From NCBI RefSeq assembly GCF_001590685.1, contig NZ_CP014616.1, positions 3,719,001 through 3,783,000 of the forward strand: a stretch of DNA of 64,000 bases, written 5' to 3'. The notes beneath the pieces are model-generated. The model was not told the DNA's origin and ran no database searches. It saw nothing but the letters and a program-made list of their open reading frames with translations. The position numbers were made by a program, and so were the translations under genes. Positions 8,345-18,160 of this stretch are shown here, one piece after another; the first letter of the stretch is position 1; each line of letters opens with the position of its first letter. The stretch is from Sporosarcina psychrophila. Its GTDB lineage: Bacteria; Bacillota; Bacilli; Bacillales_A; Planococcaceae.

Positions 8345-8968
8345 CAGCGGTATTTGATCGGGTGACGGGCTGATATGATTGGTGGCTGGTATATATGATC
8401 GGCTGTCAGTGGTATTTGATCGGTAGCCAGGATATATGCTCGGATCTCAAGGTGATATGATTGGTGGCCTGGATATATGCTCGGCTGTCAGGGGTATATG
8501 ATCGGTAGCCGGGATATATGCTCGGATCTCAAGGTGATATGATTGGTGGCCTGGATATATGATCGGCTATCAGGGGTATATGATCGGTAGCCGGGATATA
8601 TGATCGGCTGTCAGTGGTATACGATCGATGGCCGGCGTATATGCTTCGGGTGTCACGGTGATATGATCGGTGGCCGGGATATATGATCGGGTGTCAGGGG
8701 TATATGATCGGGTCACGGGATATATGCTCGGTTGTCACGGTTATATGATCGGTTCACGAGGGATATGCTCGGGTGTCACGGTTATATGATCGGTTCACGA
8801 GGGATATGCTCGGGTGTCACGGTTATATGATCGGTTCACGAGGGATATGCTCGGGTGTCACGGTTATATGATCGGTTCACGAGGGATATGACGGTTATAT
8901 GATCGGTTCACGAGGGATATGCTCGGGTGTCACGGTTATATGATCGGTTCACGAGGGATATGATCGCT
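8345..8968. repeat. Phased TATGATCG array 1
   Basis: About 30 copies of a degenerate core TATATG(A/C)TCGG fill the gap between pcp and the glgP terminator. Counting the TG step of successive cores gives 8355, 8376, 8396, 8417, 8437, 8458, 8478, 8499, 8519, 8540, 8560, 8581: strictly alternating 21 and 20 bp. The right third is a nearly perfect 41-bp tandem repeat (from about 8740), indicating recent expansion. The period is not a multiple of three, and no open frame spans it. Related arrays lie at 25025-25510 and 30930-31500. Function is unknown. Confidence 0.9.
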
Positions 8969-8987
8969 CCCCTTCGTTTTCCAACAC

Positions 8988-9019
8988 AAAAAGGACTCCC
9001 CGTTAAAGGATAGCCCCCA
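8988..9019 (-). terminator. Terminator of the glgP transcript
   Basis: On the minus strand GGGCTATCC, a TTTAAC loop, then GGGGAGTCC (one A-G mismatch) are followed by TTTTT. The CTATCCTTTAACGGG part recurs in the terminator at 25527, also next to a TATGATCG array. Confidence 0.75.
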
Positions 9020-9069
9020 TTATTTCCTTGATCAAACAACTGTCTTTGCTACATGCCATTCCATTTGAT

Positions 9070-11502
9070 TCAAACCTGTTTTTTCAACTTCCAGATCTCT
9101 GTCGCATAATCTTGGATTGTTCGGTCGCTGGAGAACTTTCCTGAGTGAGCGACATTCGTTACACTCTTATGAAGCCAGGATAATTTATCACGGTACGTCT
9201 GCTCCACTAGTTCGTGAGTTTCAAGATAAGGCTCAAAATCTTTTAAGACAAAATAAGGATCATTTTGGGATAGAATATTGTAATAAATATCTTTGAACTC
9301 AATTTCATGCGATCCAAATTCACCCTGATTTAATTGGTCTAAAATCCGGCTAATCCTGTCATCCGTATTGTAAATATCCGTAGCATTATAACCGCCATGT
9401 TGATGGTAATTCAATACTTCATCCGCTTTTAAACCGAAAATGAAAATATTTTCATTGCCAACGGCCTCTTTAATTTCAACATTTGCACCATCTAGCGTAC
9501 CAATTGTTAAAGCGCCATTCATCATCATTTTCATGTTGCCCGTACCTGATGCTTCCTTACTCGCAGTTGATATCTGTTCACTAACATCGGCTGCTGGTAT
9601 AATTTTTTCAGCAAGGCTAACATTATAGTTTTCTAAAAATACAACTTTTAGTTTACCCTGAATAGCCGCATCGTGGTTCACAATCGAGGCGACCTTATTA
9701 ATAAGCTTGATTACTTCTTTCGCTAAATGGTAACTCGGTGCGGCCTTTGCTCCGAAAATAAATGTGCGAGGAATCATATCTAGATTTGGATTTTCTTTTA
9801 ATTCATTGTATAAATAAATAATGTGGAAAATATTAAGTAACTGACGTTTGTATTCATGAAGCCGTTTAATTTGTACATCAAAAATTGATTGATCATCTAC
9901 TAAAATACCCGTGCGCTCATGAATGAGGTTCGCTAATATTTGCTTATTTTCATGCTTCACTTGATGAAATTTCTCTAAAAATGAAGCATCCTTCGAATAT
10001 TTTAATAAGCTGATAAGCTGTTTGGGGCGTTGTATCCACTGTGGACCAATTGATTCTGTTATAAGTCCCGATAATTTAGGATTTGCTTGCAACAGCCAAC
10101 GGCGATGGGTGATTCCGTTCGTCTTATTGTTAAAACGATCCGGGAAAAGTTCATAAAAATTCTTCATTTCCTTTTCCTTTAAAATATCCGTATGAATTTG
10201 CGCGACACCATTCACACTGAAGCTCCCAACAATTGCGAGCCGTGCCATGTGGATTTGTTCATCAGCGATAATGGCTAGCTCCGGAATTTTCTCTCTAAGC
10301 TCCTGATGATCAAACCAGAGTCCTTTGCAAAAACGCTCATTGATTTCATCAATAATCATATAAATACGCGGAAGTAGATGCTCCATCATGCCTTTAGGCC
10401 AGGTTTCAAGCGCTTCACTCAATGTTGTATGATTCGTGTAGGCAATTACTTTCGTCGTTACTTCCCAAGCACTGTCCCAACTGAAGTGCTCTTCATCCAT
10501 AAGTATTCTCATTAGTTCAGGGATTGCTAAAGTTGGGTGCGTATCGTTCACTTGAATAACCACTTTTTCAGGTAAATACTTCAACGATTTTTGATGGTTC
10601 TTTTTAAAGTCCTTAATGATATTTTGTATACTGGAAGAAACAAGGAAATACTGTTGCTTTAAGCGCAACTCTTTTCCTTCATACTTCGAATCGTCAGGGT
10701 ATAAATATCCTGAAATTTGTTCAATCGAATGCTTATGATCAAGATCATGGTAATAATGCATTCCTTCTTCTGATGAGCCGTCCCGATCTCTACCAACTGA
10801 TTCTGCACTCCAAAGACGAAGTGTATTGATCACTTCATTTTTATAGCCAACAATAGGAATATCATAAGGTATCGCCATTACCTTATCTGTATTTTCATGT
10901 TTAAATTCAATATTTCCATCATTCCGCTGAAACATATGTACGTTTCCGTGATAATGAATGCAAATAACTTCGTCTTCTTTTCGTGTTTCCCAAGCGTACT
11001 GATCCTTTAACCAATAATCCGGAAGCTCAACCTGGTTACCATGGATAATTCGCTGTTCGAATAACCCGTAACGATAACGTATTCCAAAACCATGTCCAGG
11101 ATATTTAAGTGAGGCTAATGAATCGAGAAAGCAAGCCGCTAATCGGCCTAACCCGCCATTCCCTAAACCAGCATCATGCTCTTGGGCATAGATGTTATCA
11201 GGGTCGAATCCTAACTGCTTCAGCGCCTCATTCGATTGTTCAAGCATTCCACAATTAAGCAGGTTACTTTCAATTAAACTGCCCACTAAAAACTCCATCG
11301 ATAAATAATAAACTTGTTTACAGCTTTTCTCGTTATATCTTTTTTTAGTCGATTGCCAATGCGGTAGGATCTCCTCATTGACAATTGAAGCAATCACATA
11401 ATAAATTTCTTTATTGGTCGCACCTGCTACTTCTTTACTTTTGTTTGTTTGTAATTTGCTTATGATCCGCTCTTTAAACTCATCCACAGTTAGTTCAAGC
11501 AA
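9070..11502 (-). CDS. glgP: Glycogen phosphorylase
   Basis: This 810-residue GT35 alpha-glucan phosphorylase releases glucose-1-phosphate from glycogen non-reducing ends using PLP and phosphate. The N-terminal half contains AQEHDAGLGNGGLGRLAACFLDS-type sequence near residue 110, and the PLP-lysine signature EASGTGNMKMMMNGALTIG lies near residue 655-675. The length agrees with bacterial GlgP. It is the last gene of the glg cluster, 11 bp after glgA, and ends at a terminator beside a phased repeat array. The start ATG has no upstream competitor. Confidence 0.97.
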   Translation of the reverse strand: MLELTVDEFKERIISKLQTNKSKEVAGATNKEIYYVIASIVNEEILPHWQSTKKRYNEKSCKQVYYLSMEFLVGSLIESNLLNCGMLEQSNEALKQLGFDPDNIYAQEHDAGLGNGGLGRLAACFLDSLASLKYPGHGFGIRYRYGLFEQRIIHGNQVELPDYWLKDQYAWETRKEDEVICIHYHGNVHMFQRNDGNIEFKHENTDKVMAIPYDIPIVGYKNEVINTLRLWSAESVGRDRDGSSEEGMHYYHDLDHKHSIEQISGYLYPDDSKYEGKELRLKQQYFLVSSSIQNIIKDFKKNHQKSLKYLPEKVVIQVNDTHPTLAIPELMRILMDEEHFSWDSAWEVTTKVIAYTNHTTLSEALETWPKGMMEHLLPRIYMIIDEINERFCKGLWFDHQELREKIPELAIIADEQIHMARLAIVGSFSVNGVAQIHTDILKEKEMKNFYELFPDRFNNKTNGITHRRWLLQANPKLSGLITESIGPQWIQRPKQLISLLKYSKDASFLEKFHQVKHENKQILANLIHERTGILVDDQSIFDVQIKRLHEYKRQLLNIFHIIYLYNELKENPNLDMIPRTFIFGAKAAPSYHLAKEVIKLINKVASIVNHDAAIQGKLKVVFLENYNVSLAEKIIPAADVSEQISTASKEASGTGNMKMMMNGALTIGTLDGANVEIKEAVGNENIFIFGLKADEVLNYHQHGGYNATDIYNTDDRISRILDQLNQGEFGSHEIEFKDIYYNILSQNDPYFVLKDFEPYLETHELVEQTYRDKLSWLHKSVTNVAHSGKFSSDRTIQDYATEIWKLKKQV

Positions 11503-11513
11503 GATTCTGCCCC

Positions 11514-12938
11514 CTATACACTTATTGTCGTTAACTGGTCATAAATGGTTGCATAATCTCGAGCTGAACTCTTCCAACTGAACTGACTTTTATTCACATT
11601 TTTCACCACTACCGGCCACTGAATAGGATCATGATAAATTCTTAAAGAATAGCGTAAGGTAGCCAATAAATCATCAGCATTGTAATTTGTAAAACTAAAT
11701 CCATTTCCTTCACCAGTTAGTTCGTTAAACGGTAGAACTGTATCCCTCAATCCCCCTGTCTCCCGCACAATTGGTACCGTTTTGTATTGTAAGGCAATGA
11801 GTTGGGCTAATCCACAAGGTTCAAACTTTGAAGGCATGACAAAGAAATCGGCACTTGCATATAATTGTCGCGCTACTCCTTCATCAAAAGCCAACAAGGT
11901 CACAAGTTTATTGGGATGACTCTCAGCGGCTTCCGCAAAATACGTTTCAAATTCTTCATCCCCGGTTCCTAAGACTATGAATTGAACATCTTCGTGGAGA
12001 AAATCATCTAAAATATGTTGAACAAGATGCAAGCCTTTTTGTTCAACAAGCCGAGTAATAATAATGTAGAGCGGCTTTTCAGCTATGATTGGCAATCCTA
12101 GTTTTTCTTGAAGTATAAGTTTATTCTCCTTCTTTTTAGCTCTTGAAGAACGGTAGTTAACTGCAATTGCCGGATCCGTTTGAGGATTATAATCTTTAGT
12201 ATCAATACCATTAAGCACACCGATTAAATCAGCGGACCGTTCCAAAAGAAATGGGTGAAGTTCTTCACCATAGTAAGGATCTTTTATTTCTTCTCCATAA
12301 CTCGGACTAACCGTTGTGATTTTATCTGCATGAAACAAGCCGCTTTTCAAACAATTCAGCATTCCATTCCATTCAAAACCACCGATATGCTCCCGTGACA
12401 TATCAAAGAAATCCTCAAATATATCGATTGGCATCAGCCCTTGGTACTTAATATTATGAATTGTCATGACCGTTTTCATATCGAATATTGGCTGAATAAT
12501 TTTAGCAAGAGCAACAGCCATACCCGCTTGCCAATCATGTGCGTGAAGTACGTCCGGTTTAAAATCTAGATGGGTTAATGCTTCAATAACAGCACGACTA
12601 AAAAACAAAAATCGTTCACCGTCATCGTAATACCCGTATACCCCTTTACGGGTGAAATAATACTCATTTGAAACGAAGTAATAAATGATATTGTTATATT
12701 CTAATGAATACATACTTGCTTCCGAATTACGCCAGCCAAGCGGTACATTAAAGCTCATGACATACTCCATTTTATCTCGCCATTCTAGCGGTATTTCATC
12801 ATAAAGTGGAAGAATCACTCGCACCTCGACTCCTTCATTCTCTTTCAATGCTTGTGGAAGTGACCCGATCACATCTGCTAATCCACCGGTTTTAATAAAA
12901 GGTGTGCATTCCGAAGCTACAAATAATACATTTCTCAT
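11514..12938 (-). CDS. glgA: Glycogen synthase (ADP-glucose)
   Basis: This GT5 enzyme (474 aa from the chosen start) elongates alpha-1,4-glucan from ADP-glucose. The ADP-glucose binding motif KTGGLADVIGSLP lies at about residues 16-28, DVLHAHDWQAG near 130, and the C-terminal MPSKFEPCGLAQLIAL and TGGLRDTV near 370-400. The ATG at 12938 is chosen over an upstream GTG/ATG extension because GGGAAG lies 7 nt before it and the sequence begins with the canonical MRNVLFVASE. It lies between glgD and glgP with short gaps, so cotranscription is expected. Confidence 0.97.
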   Translation of the reverse strand: MRNVLFVASECTPFIKTGGLADVIGSLPQALKENEGVEVRVILPLYDEIPLEWRDKMEYVMSFNVPLGWRNSEASMYSLEYNNIIYYFVSNEYYFTRKGVYGYYDDGERFLFFSRAVIEALTHLDFKPDVLHAHDWQAGMAVALAKIIQPIFDMKTVMTIHNIKYQGLMPIDIFEDFFDMSREHIGGFEWNGMLNCLKSGLFHADKITTVSPSYGEEIKDPYYGEELHPFLLERSADLIGVLNGIDTKDYNPQTDPAIAVNYRSSRAKKKENKLILQEKLGLPIIAEKPLYIIITRLVEQKGLHLVQHILDDFLHEDVQFIVLGTGDEEFETYFAEAAESHPNKLVTLLAFDEGVARQLYASADFFVMPSKFEPCGLAQLIALQYKTVPIVRETGGLRDTVLPFNELTGEGNGFSFTNYNADDLLATLRYSLRIYHDPIQWPVVVKNVNKSQFSWKSSARDYATIYDQLTTISV

Positions 12939-12974
12939 ATGAAATCTTCCCTTTCCAACCAACGATTTCTTTTT

Positions 12975-14081
12975 TTACATGACTTGTCTTTTTGCAACGA
13001 CATAGGGTTTATCCTTTGATCCGATTAATTGTTGATTTGCGGTCACATGAACGTCTTTATCTAATATCACATTCTCCAAATGGACACCTGCTTCAATTTT
13101 ACAACGCTGCATGATAATCGAGTTTTTTACCGTTGCACCTTCTTCTATGGTTACACCTCGAAACAATACACTGCCCTCTACCTCGCCAGCAATAATGCAA
13201 CCATTTGCCAGAATTGATTTTTTGACACTCGCTTCATTACGATATTTCGTAGGTGGCTGATTCCCAACCTTCGTCCGAATAAATGGTAGTTTATAAAATA
13301 ATGCTTTATAATTCTCCTCTGATAATAGATTCATATTATGTCGATAATAACTCTCGATGGAATTGATAAACACACCGTAACCATTGTTTTTATACGTTTG
13401 AACCTTTAACGTAGCAAGATTCTCTTTAATGCCATGGACAAAAAAATGATCTTGGTGGTGTGCGATACATTGATCAACTAACGTCATTAATAAGTCTTTA
13501 TTGATTATATAAACACCCGTGAAAAGGTCATTTTCTTGCTTATCATTCGTGATAGTAGTGACCCAGCCATCTTCGTCTGCTTCAATTCGAAATGCAGAAT
13601 CATGTTCAGTATTTAACGTCTCGATATGAGTAGTAATCAGCGTTACATCTGCTTTATTAGCAAGATGACTTTTAAATGCATCTTGATAATCTGTATTTGT
13701 TATAAATTGACTTCCGCTAATCAGTACATAGGAAGATTTTCCACGAGCAAAATAATCACGGTTATTATGAAAAAAACTCAAATCGCCTTTTGAAATATCA
13801 GATGGATCGTTCCAATCCGGTGGAAGAATAAACAAGCCACCATTGCGCTCATCCATCTCCCAGCTACCACCTGTTTGAAGATGATCCATTAAGGATCTAT
13901 ATTTATTGCGGGTAAAAATCGCTACTGACTCTACATTAGAATTCCCCATATTCGAAAGCGGAAAATCAATCAAACGATAACGACCCGCAAAAGGAATTGT
14001 GGCACCACTACGAAAATAAGTTAATTCATGAAAGTAATGATGCTCGTGTTCCAGATTAATAAGGCCCATCATTGTGTTCAT
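12975..14081 (-). CDS. glgD: ADP-glucose pyrophosphorylase regulatory subunit
   Basis: GlgD is the second subunit of the Bacillales ADP-glucose pyrophosphorylase, which boosts the activity of GlgC. The 368-residue protein keeps the nucleotidyltransferase fold (GRYRLIDFPLSNMGNSN near residue 35) and the C-terminal left-handed beta-helix (from NEASVKKSILANGCIIAG onward). The N-terminal catalytic GGGxGxRL loop is replaced, as is typical for GlgD. In Bacillus, glgD follows glgC directly. Here about 950 bp of repeat sequence separate the two, so its transcription from the glgB promoter needs to cross several hairpins. Confidence 0.93.
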   Translation of the reverse strand: MNTMMGLINLEHEHHYFHELTYFRSGATIPFAGRYRLIDFPLSNMGNSNVESVAIFTRNKYRSLMDHLQTGGSWEMDERNGGLFILPPDWNDPSDISKGDLSFFHNNRDYFARGKSSYVLISGSQFITNTDYQDAFKSHLANKADVTLITTHIETLNTEHDSAFRIEADEDGWVTTITNDKQENDLFTGVYIINKDLLMTLVDQCIAHHQDHFFVHGIKENLATLKVQTYKNNGYGVFINSIESYYRHNMNLLSEENYKALFYKLPFIRTKVGNQPPTKYRNEASVKKSILANGCIIAGEVEGSVLFRGVTIEEGATVKNSIIMQRCKIEAGVHLENVILDKDVHVTANQQLIGSKDKPYVVAKRQVM

Positions 14082-14111
14082 CTATTTTCCCCCTTAAATT
14101 GTATAGATAAG

Positions 14112-14213
14112 TTGAACTAAAGATTCCATTCAAATCCGCTGCGGCGTTCGGGGATGCCTCCCGCCCTAAGCCACGCAGCTTCACTCAGTTTATATAGGTA
14201 TTCATTTGTTCAA
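14112..14213 (+). repeat. TTGAA-type dispersed repeat with terminal inverted repeats
   Basis: This 102-bp unit starts with TTGAACTAAAG and ends with CATTTGTTCAA, so its ends are inverted repeats of TTGAAC(N)AAA. The interior shares GGGGATGCCTCCCGCC and TAAGCC with the copy at 61072-61214. It abuts the composite hairpin repeat and lies upstream of glgD within the glg cluster, like a small non-autonomous element. Confidence 0.75.
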
Positions 14214-14935
14214 CATCACATGTGTTGATTAACCAAAGTTGACCAGTAATTGACTGCTTACTTTTGTGATAAAACACTAGGCCCCCTATGTACAGGTGCT
14301 TTCGGATTGCTTTGGACTGAACGACTACTATACTATTATCGGGATTTCTTGCTGCGTAGGGATGCGACTTTGTCGCATTCCTACGCAGCTTTTTCGTTAA
14401 TCGTATGGTAGGCGTTCGTCCGTCGCTCACCAAAGATACAGGTACACGAAGTGCTAAAGCTTTTGGGAACGAGTGAATAACTACTTTGCTATCCATAGGG
14501 GAGCAGCCAAAGATGCAATTTTGGCTACTTACTCCTTCTTTAGAGCATTTCCTTTTCGAATTTAAGGCGGTATCACTTTCTACAAAGCGTCACACTGTTA
14601 CTTGTATGATATTTGCTAAAATAAGCGAATAAGCTTTATTAAAAGTGGTGAGTGCCCGAAATTTCATCTTCGGGCACTTGCAACCTTTCTAGAAAGGTTG
14701 TAATTCTTTCATTTACCAAAGTAGTTGCATTTTGTACTTGAACATTGTAGGTACGCGGCGGACGGATAGTTGCAACAGGATGACTGAAAAGGGGGTGTCT
14801 GGAAATGACGGAGTCATTTCCAGACACCTTTAACCCGCAGTAAAGGTGTTGCGAGCATTTCGTCCAAAGCGAGCCGTAAATGTACAAGTGCAAATGTAGC
14901 CTTTTATGCTTTTCTTACAGGCGCTTTATGCAAGA
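14190..14935 (-). repeat. Composite hairpin repeat, copy A (inside the glg cluster)
   Basis: This roughly 740-bp sequence, read on the minus strand, matches copies B (20840-21364) and C (38636-39080). Hairpins seen in plus coordinates: GCTGCGTAGG/CCTACGCAGC at 14351-14389 with an inner TGCGAC/GTCGCA stem; AGCCAAA/TTTGGCT with loop GATGCAAT at 14505-14526; GTGCCCGAA/TTCGGGCAC with loop ATTTCATC at 14652-14677; a perfect 20-bp palindrome CAACCTTTCTAGAAAGGTTG at 14681-14700; and a perfect 15-bp stem with 3-nt loop at 14795-14827. The loops of the second and third hairpins are complementary at 7 of 8 bases. Short frames inside it are not conserved in length between copies. Confidence 0.85.
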
Positions 14936-15035
14936 AAATAGTTATCTAGCAAATGTGGTGTAACATATATAGTTCCGATGTCACAACACCATTTCACAGA
15001 TCAGTCCACAAATCATTATACTTTTATTACATGTC

Positions 15036-16181
15036 CTAATAACTTAATGCTAAAATACCCTTCAGAGTATCTTGATTGATCACGAGCGGCTCTTCAGTAA
15101 GTCCAATGCTAATATGTGTGCCTTCAGGAATCTTTGTATTTTCCATTACAATCACTCGTTCTAGAATCGAGTTCTTCCCTACTTCTACGCCTGGATACAA
15201 GATGGATTGTTTAACCATGCTATCAGGGTGAATCACTACATTCTCAAACAATACAGAACTATCAACTGTTCCACACACCCAACATCCAGAATTGATCAAT
15301 GACTGCTTCACAACTGCAGTTTCCCCGATATACTCTGGGGGAATGTTCGTTTCGTTGGTGTATATTCTCCAGTTTTCATTATTTAACAAGAGACTCCAAT
15401 CTTTATCCAGCAGGTCCATATTGGCTTCCCAATAGCTTTCGATTGTACCGACGTCCTTCCAATAACCTTCGAAACGATACGCATACAAGCGAAGATTATT
15501 ATTAACCATCGATGGAATAATATCCTTTCCGAAATCATGACTGGATTGATTATTTTCAGCGTCCTCCAACAAATAGGATCTTAATGTTGCCCATGAAAAT
15601 ATATAAACGCCCATAGACGCTAAATTACTTTTTGGATTTTGCGGTTTTTCATCAAATTCGTAGATGCGCATGTCATCAGTTGTATTCAAAATTCCAAACC
15701 GCGATGCTTCTTCCCAAGCCACTGGAATTGCGGAAATGGTGACATCAGCACCCGTTTGTTTATGTTCTTCCAACATTGCTGCGTAATCCATTTGATAAAT
15801 ATGATCACCCGAAATGACAAGGACATATTCTGGGTCATGCCGGTCGATAAAATGAATGTTTTGATAGATTGCATCAGCCGTACCAGAATACCAGTCTCCT
15901 CCGTCTTTTGCGGTATAAGGGGAAAGTATCGTCACACCAGTGTTTTGCCGATTCAAGTTCCACGGTTTTCCATTTCCAATATGTTTATTTAATTCAAGTG
16001 GTGAATATTGAGTCATCACGCCCAATGTCTGAAGTCCTGAGTTGGCACAATTACTTAACGTGAAGTCAATAATTCGATACTTACCTCCGAAGTGCACTGC
16101 TGGTTTCGCTAAGTTGTTCGTTAATTTGCCTAAACGTTTCCCTTCTCCACCAGCCAACAACATGCCTACACAATTTTTCAT
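15036..16181 (-). CDS. glgC: Glucose-1-phosphate adenylyltransferase
   Basis: This is the catalytic subunit of ADP-glucose pyrophosphorylase (381 aa), making ADP-glucose from glucose-1-phosphate and ATP, the committed step of glycogen synthesis. The N-terminal [20 protein letters not shown] is the nucleotidyltransferase signature, with [16 protein letters not shown] and the substrate motif [11 protein letters not shown] near residue 125. The C-terminal beta-helix begins near residue 280. The start ATG overlaps the glgB stop by one base (TAATG), showing translational coupling to glgB. Downstream, the operon is interrupted by repeats before glgD. Confidence 0.97.
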   Translation of the reverse strand: MKNCVGMLLAGGEGKRLGKLTNNLAKPAVHFGGKYRIIDFTLSNCANSGLQTLGVMTQYSPLELNKHIGNGKPWNLNRQNTGVTILSPYTAKDGGDWYSGTADAIYQNIHFIDRHDPEYVLVISGDHIYQMDYAAMLEEHKQTGADVTISAIPVAWEEASRFGILNTTDDMRIYEFDEKPQNPKSNLASMGVYIFSWATLRSYLLEDAENNQSSHDFGKDIIPSMVNNNLRLYAYRFEGYWKDVGTIESYWEANMDLLDKDWSLLLNNENWRIYTNETNIPPEYIGETAVVKQSLINSGCWVCGTVDSSVLFENVVIHPDSMVKQSILYPGVEVGKNSILERVIVMENTKIPEGTHISIGLTEEPLVINQDTLKGILALSY

Positions 16182-18100
16182 TAATTAGCCTCCTCAATAA
16201 ATTCAGGTACTTTTTTGCATTTAAAAATTGTGATAGCTAATGGTGGTACCTTTATTTTTATATGCTGTAATAATCTGTGCCATTCTTGCGGAATGCTAAA
16301 ATGGTCAGCATCGTTTACCTGTCCAGATCCCCCGAATTGACTAGCATCTGAATTAAAAATTTCTTGATAAGTCCCAGGAGTGGGCACACCAATTTTATAG
16401 TCAAAAAGGACTTCCGGTGTGAAATTGCAGACAACGATTAGTTCTTCCCCTGGGCTTGTACTACGTCTACGAAAAGCAATCACACTTTGATCGATATTAT
16501 GAGGATCAATCCACTCAAACCCTTCAGTATTATGGTCTAATTCATAAAGTTCAGGATATTCCAGATAGAAATGATTGAGCGCTTTAACATAGTTAAAAAT
16601 TGCTTTATGAAGCGGATAATCTAAAAGTTGCCAATCCAATTGTTCTTGATCCTTCCATTCAGCATACTGTGCTAGCTCACCTCCCATAAATAATAACTTT
16701 TTACCAGGGTGCGCCATCATATAGCCATAAAGTAATCTCAGGTTTGCAAACTGCCGCCACTGATCACCAGGCATTTTATCGAGCAATGATTTTTTACCAT
16801 GAACGACTTCATCGTGTGACAGCGGTAGTAGAAAGTTTTCTGTATGTGTATACATAAATGGGAAAGTTAGTAGATTGTGATGCCATTTTCGGTAAACTGG
16901 ATCTGCTTCCATATAGGTAAGCGTGTCGTTCATCCAGCCCATATTCCATTTGAAATTAAAACCAAGCCCTCCTACATGTGTAGGTGCCGTAACAAGTGGT
17001 AAATCTGAACTGTCTTCAGCCATCATCATTGCCCCAGGCTCATATGAAAAAATAACTTCATTTAATTTGCGGATAAAGGCATATGCTTCAAGATTTTCAT
17101 CTCCACCGTATGAATTGTAGATTTTATCCTTGTCTTCCGATTTATCAAAGTTAAGATAGAGCATACTAGCTACTGCATCTACACGAATTCCATCGATATG
17201 ATATTCTTCCAACCAAAAAAGTGCATTAGAGATTAAAAAGCTTTGTACTTCAGGTCGTCCAAAGTCGAAGGTTAATGTTCCCCACAACTTTTTTTCAGCT
17301 TTACGAGGATCGGCATATTCATATAATGCCTCCCCATCAAATTGACGAAGTGCAAAATCATCCTTACAAAAGTGACCAGGAACCCAGTCCATAATTACAC
17401 CGATGTTCTGTTGATGGCACTGATCAACAAAGTATTTAAATTCATCACGTGGACCATAACGAGACGTGACAGAAAAATAACCAGTTATTTGATAACCCCA
17501 CGACAGATCAAATGGATGCTCCGCAAGTGGGAGTAATTCAATATGTGTATAACCTAGCGATTTTACATAAGGAACCAATTGATCAGCAAGTTCGCGATAT
17601 GAATAAAATTCACCGTCTACGTTTGTTTTCCAAGAGCCTAGATGAACTTCATAAATCGATACGGGTGATGAATAAACATCAAACGTTTTCTTTTCTTCTT
17701 GCCAATCATCATCACTCCACTCATATCCGGATAGAATCGGGGTTAAAGATGCCGTTTTAGGTCGAAGCTCAGATTGAAGAGCATATGGATCTGCTTTCAG
17801 TAGCACTTGACCATTCTCCGATTCAATTTCATATTTATAAGGGATGTTTTCGGGAATGTCCGTATAAAAACCAATCCATAACCCTTCGTTCGTGATTCTC
17901 TTTAATGGGTGTAAATTGCCTTTCCATTGATTAAAGTCACCGACTACATGAATTTCTTTAGCGTTAGGTGCCCACACTACAAACCGATAGCCTTGAGTAC
18001 CTTCCCATTCAATCGTATGGCAACCTAATAATTGGTGACTATGATAATTAGTACCTTGGTGAAATAAAAATAGGTCCTGTTCTGAAATATTGTAATACAT
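16181..18100 (-). CDS. glgB: 1,4-alpha-glucan branching enzyme
   Basis: GlgB (GH13, 639 aa) forms alpha-1,6 branches in glycogen. An N-terminal CBM48-like domain ([17 protein letters not shown] near residues 43-59) precedes the catalytic barrel. Catalytic residues are visible: nucleophile Asp308 in [10 protein letters not shown], acid/base Glu362 in [10 protein letters not shown] and the transition-state Asp in [14 protein letters not shown]. It is the first gene of the cluster, downstream of a sigma-E-like promoter at 18131-18160, and is coupled to glgC. Confidence 0.97.
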   Translation of the reverse strand: MYYNISEQDLFLFHQGTNYHSHQLLGCHTIEWEGTQGYRFVVWAPNAKEIHVVGDFNQWKGNLHPLKRITNEGLWIGFYTDIPENIPYKYEIESENGQVLLKADPYALQSELRPKTASLTPILSGYEWSDDDWQEEKKTFDVYSSPVSIYEVHLGSWKTNVDGEFYSYRELADQLVPYVKSLGYTHIELLPLAEHPFDLSWGYQITGYFSVTSRYGPRDEFKYFVDQCHQQNIGVIMDWVPGHFCKDDFALRQFDGEALYEYADPRKAEKKLWGTLTFDFGRPEVQSFLISNALFWLEEYHIDGIRVDAVASMLYLNFDKSEDKDKIYNSYGGDENLEAYAFIRKLNEVIFSYEPGAMMMAEDSSDLPLVTAPTHVGGLGFNFKWNMGWMNDTLTYMEADPVYRKWHHNLLTFPFMYTHTENFLLPLSHDEVVHGKKSLLDKMPGDQWRQFANLRLLYGYMMAHPGKKLLFMGGELAQYAEWKDQEQLDWQLLDYPLHKAIFNYVKALNHFYLEYPELYELDHNTEGFEWIDPHNIDQSVIAFRRRSTSPGEELIVVCNFTPEVLFDYKIGVPTPGTYQEIFNSDASQFGGSGQVNDADHFSIPQEWHRLLQHIKIKVPPLAITIFKCKKVPEFIEEAN

Positions 18101-18130
18101 CGTGCTGACTCCTTTCTTGAGCCAATTAAG

Positions 18131-18160
18131 ATTATATTCAGGATGGTATATGAATATGAC
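18131..18160 (-). promoter_or_regulatory. Sigma-E-like promoter of the glg operon
   Basis: On the minus strand GTCATATT is followed after 14 bp by AATATAAT, 31 bp before the glgB ATG. This fits the Bacillus sigma-E pattern (TCATATT, 13-15 bp, CATACAAT) with an exact -35 and 6 of 8 bases in the -10. The B. subtilis glg operon is known to be expressed in the mother cell under sigma-E, which supports the call. Confidence 0.7.

Noticed and set aside
8345-8968. CRISPR interpretation of the TATGATCG arrays
   Set aside because: The repeat core is only 9-11 bp, spacing is 20/21 bp, intervening words resemble each other, and no cas gene is present.
14185-14893. Minus-strand frames of 103 and 84 residues in composite repeat A
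   Set aside because: The equivalent regions in copies B and C contain stops or different hairpins, so conservation is at the DNA level. A decayed coding origin cannot be fully excluded.
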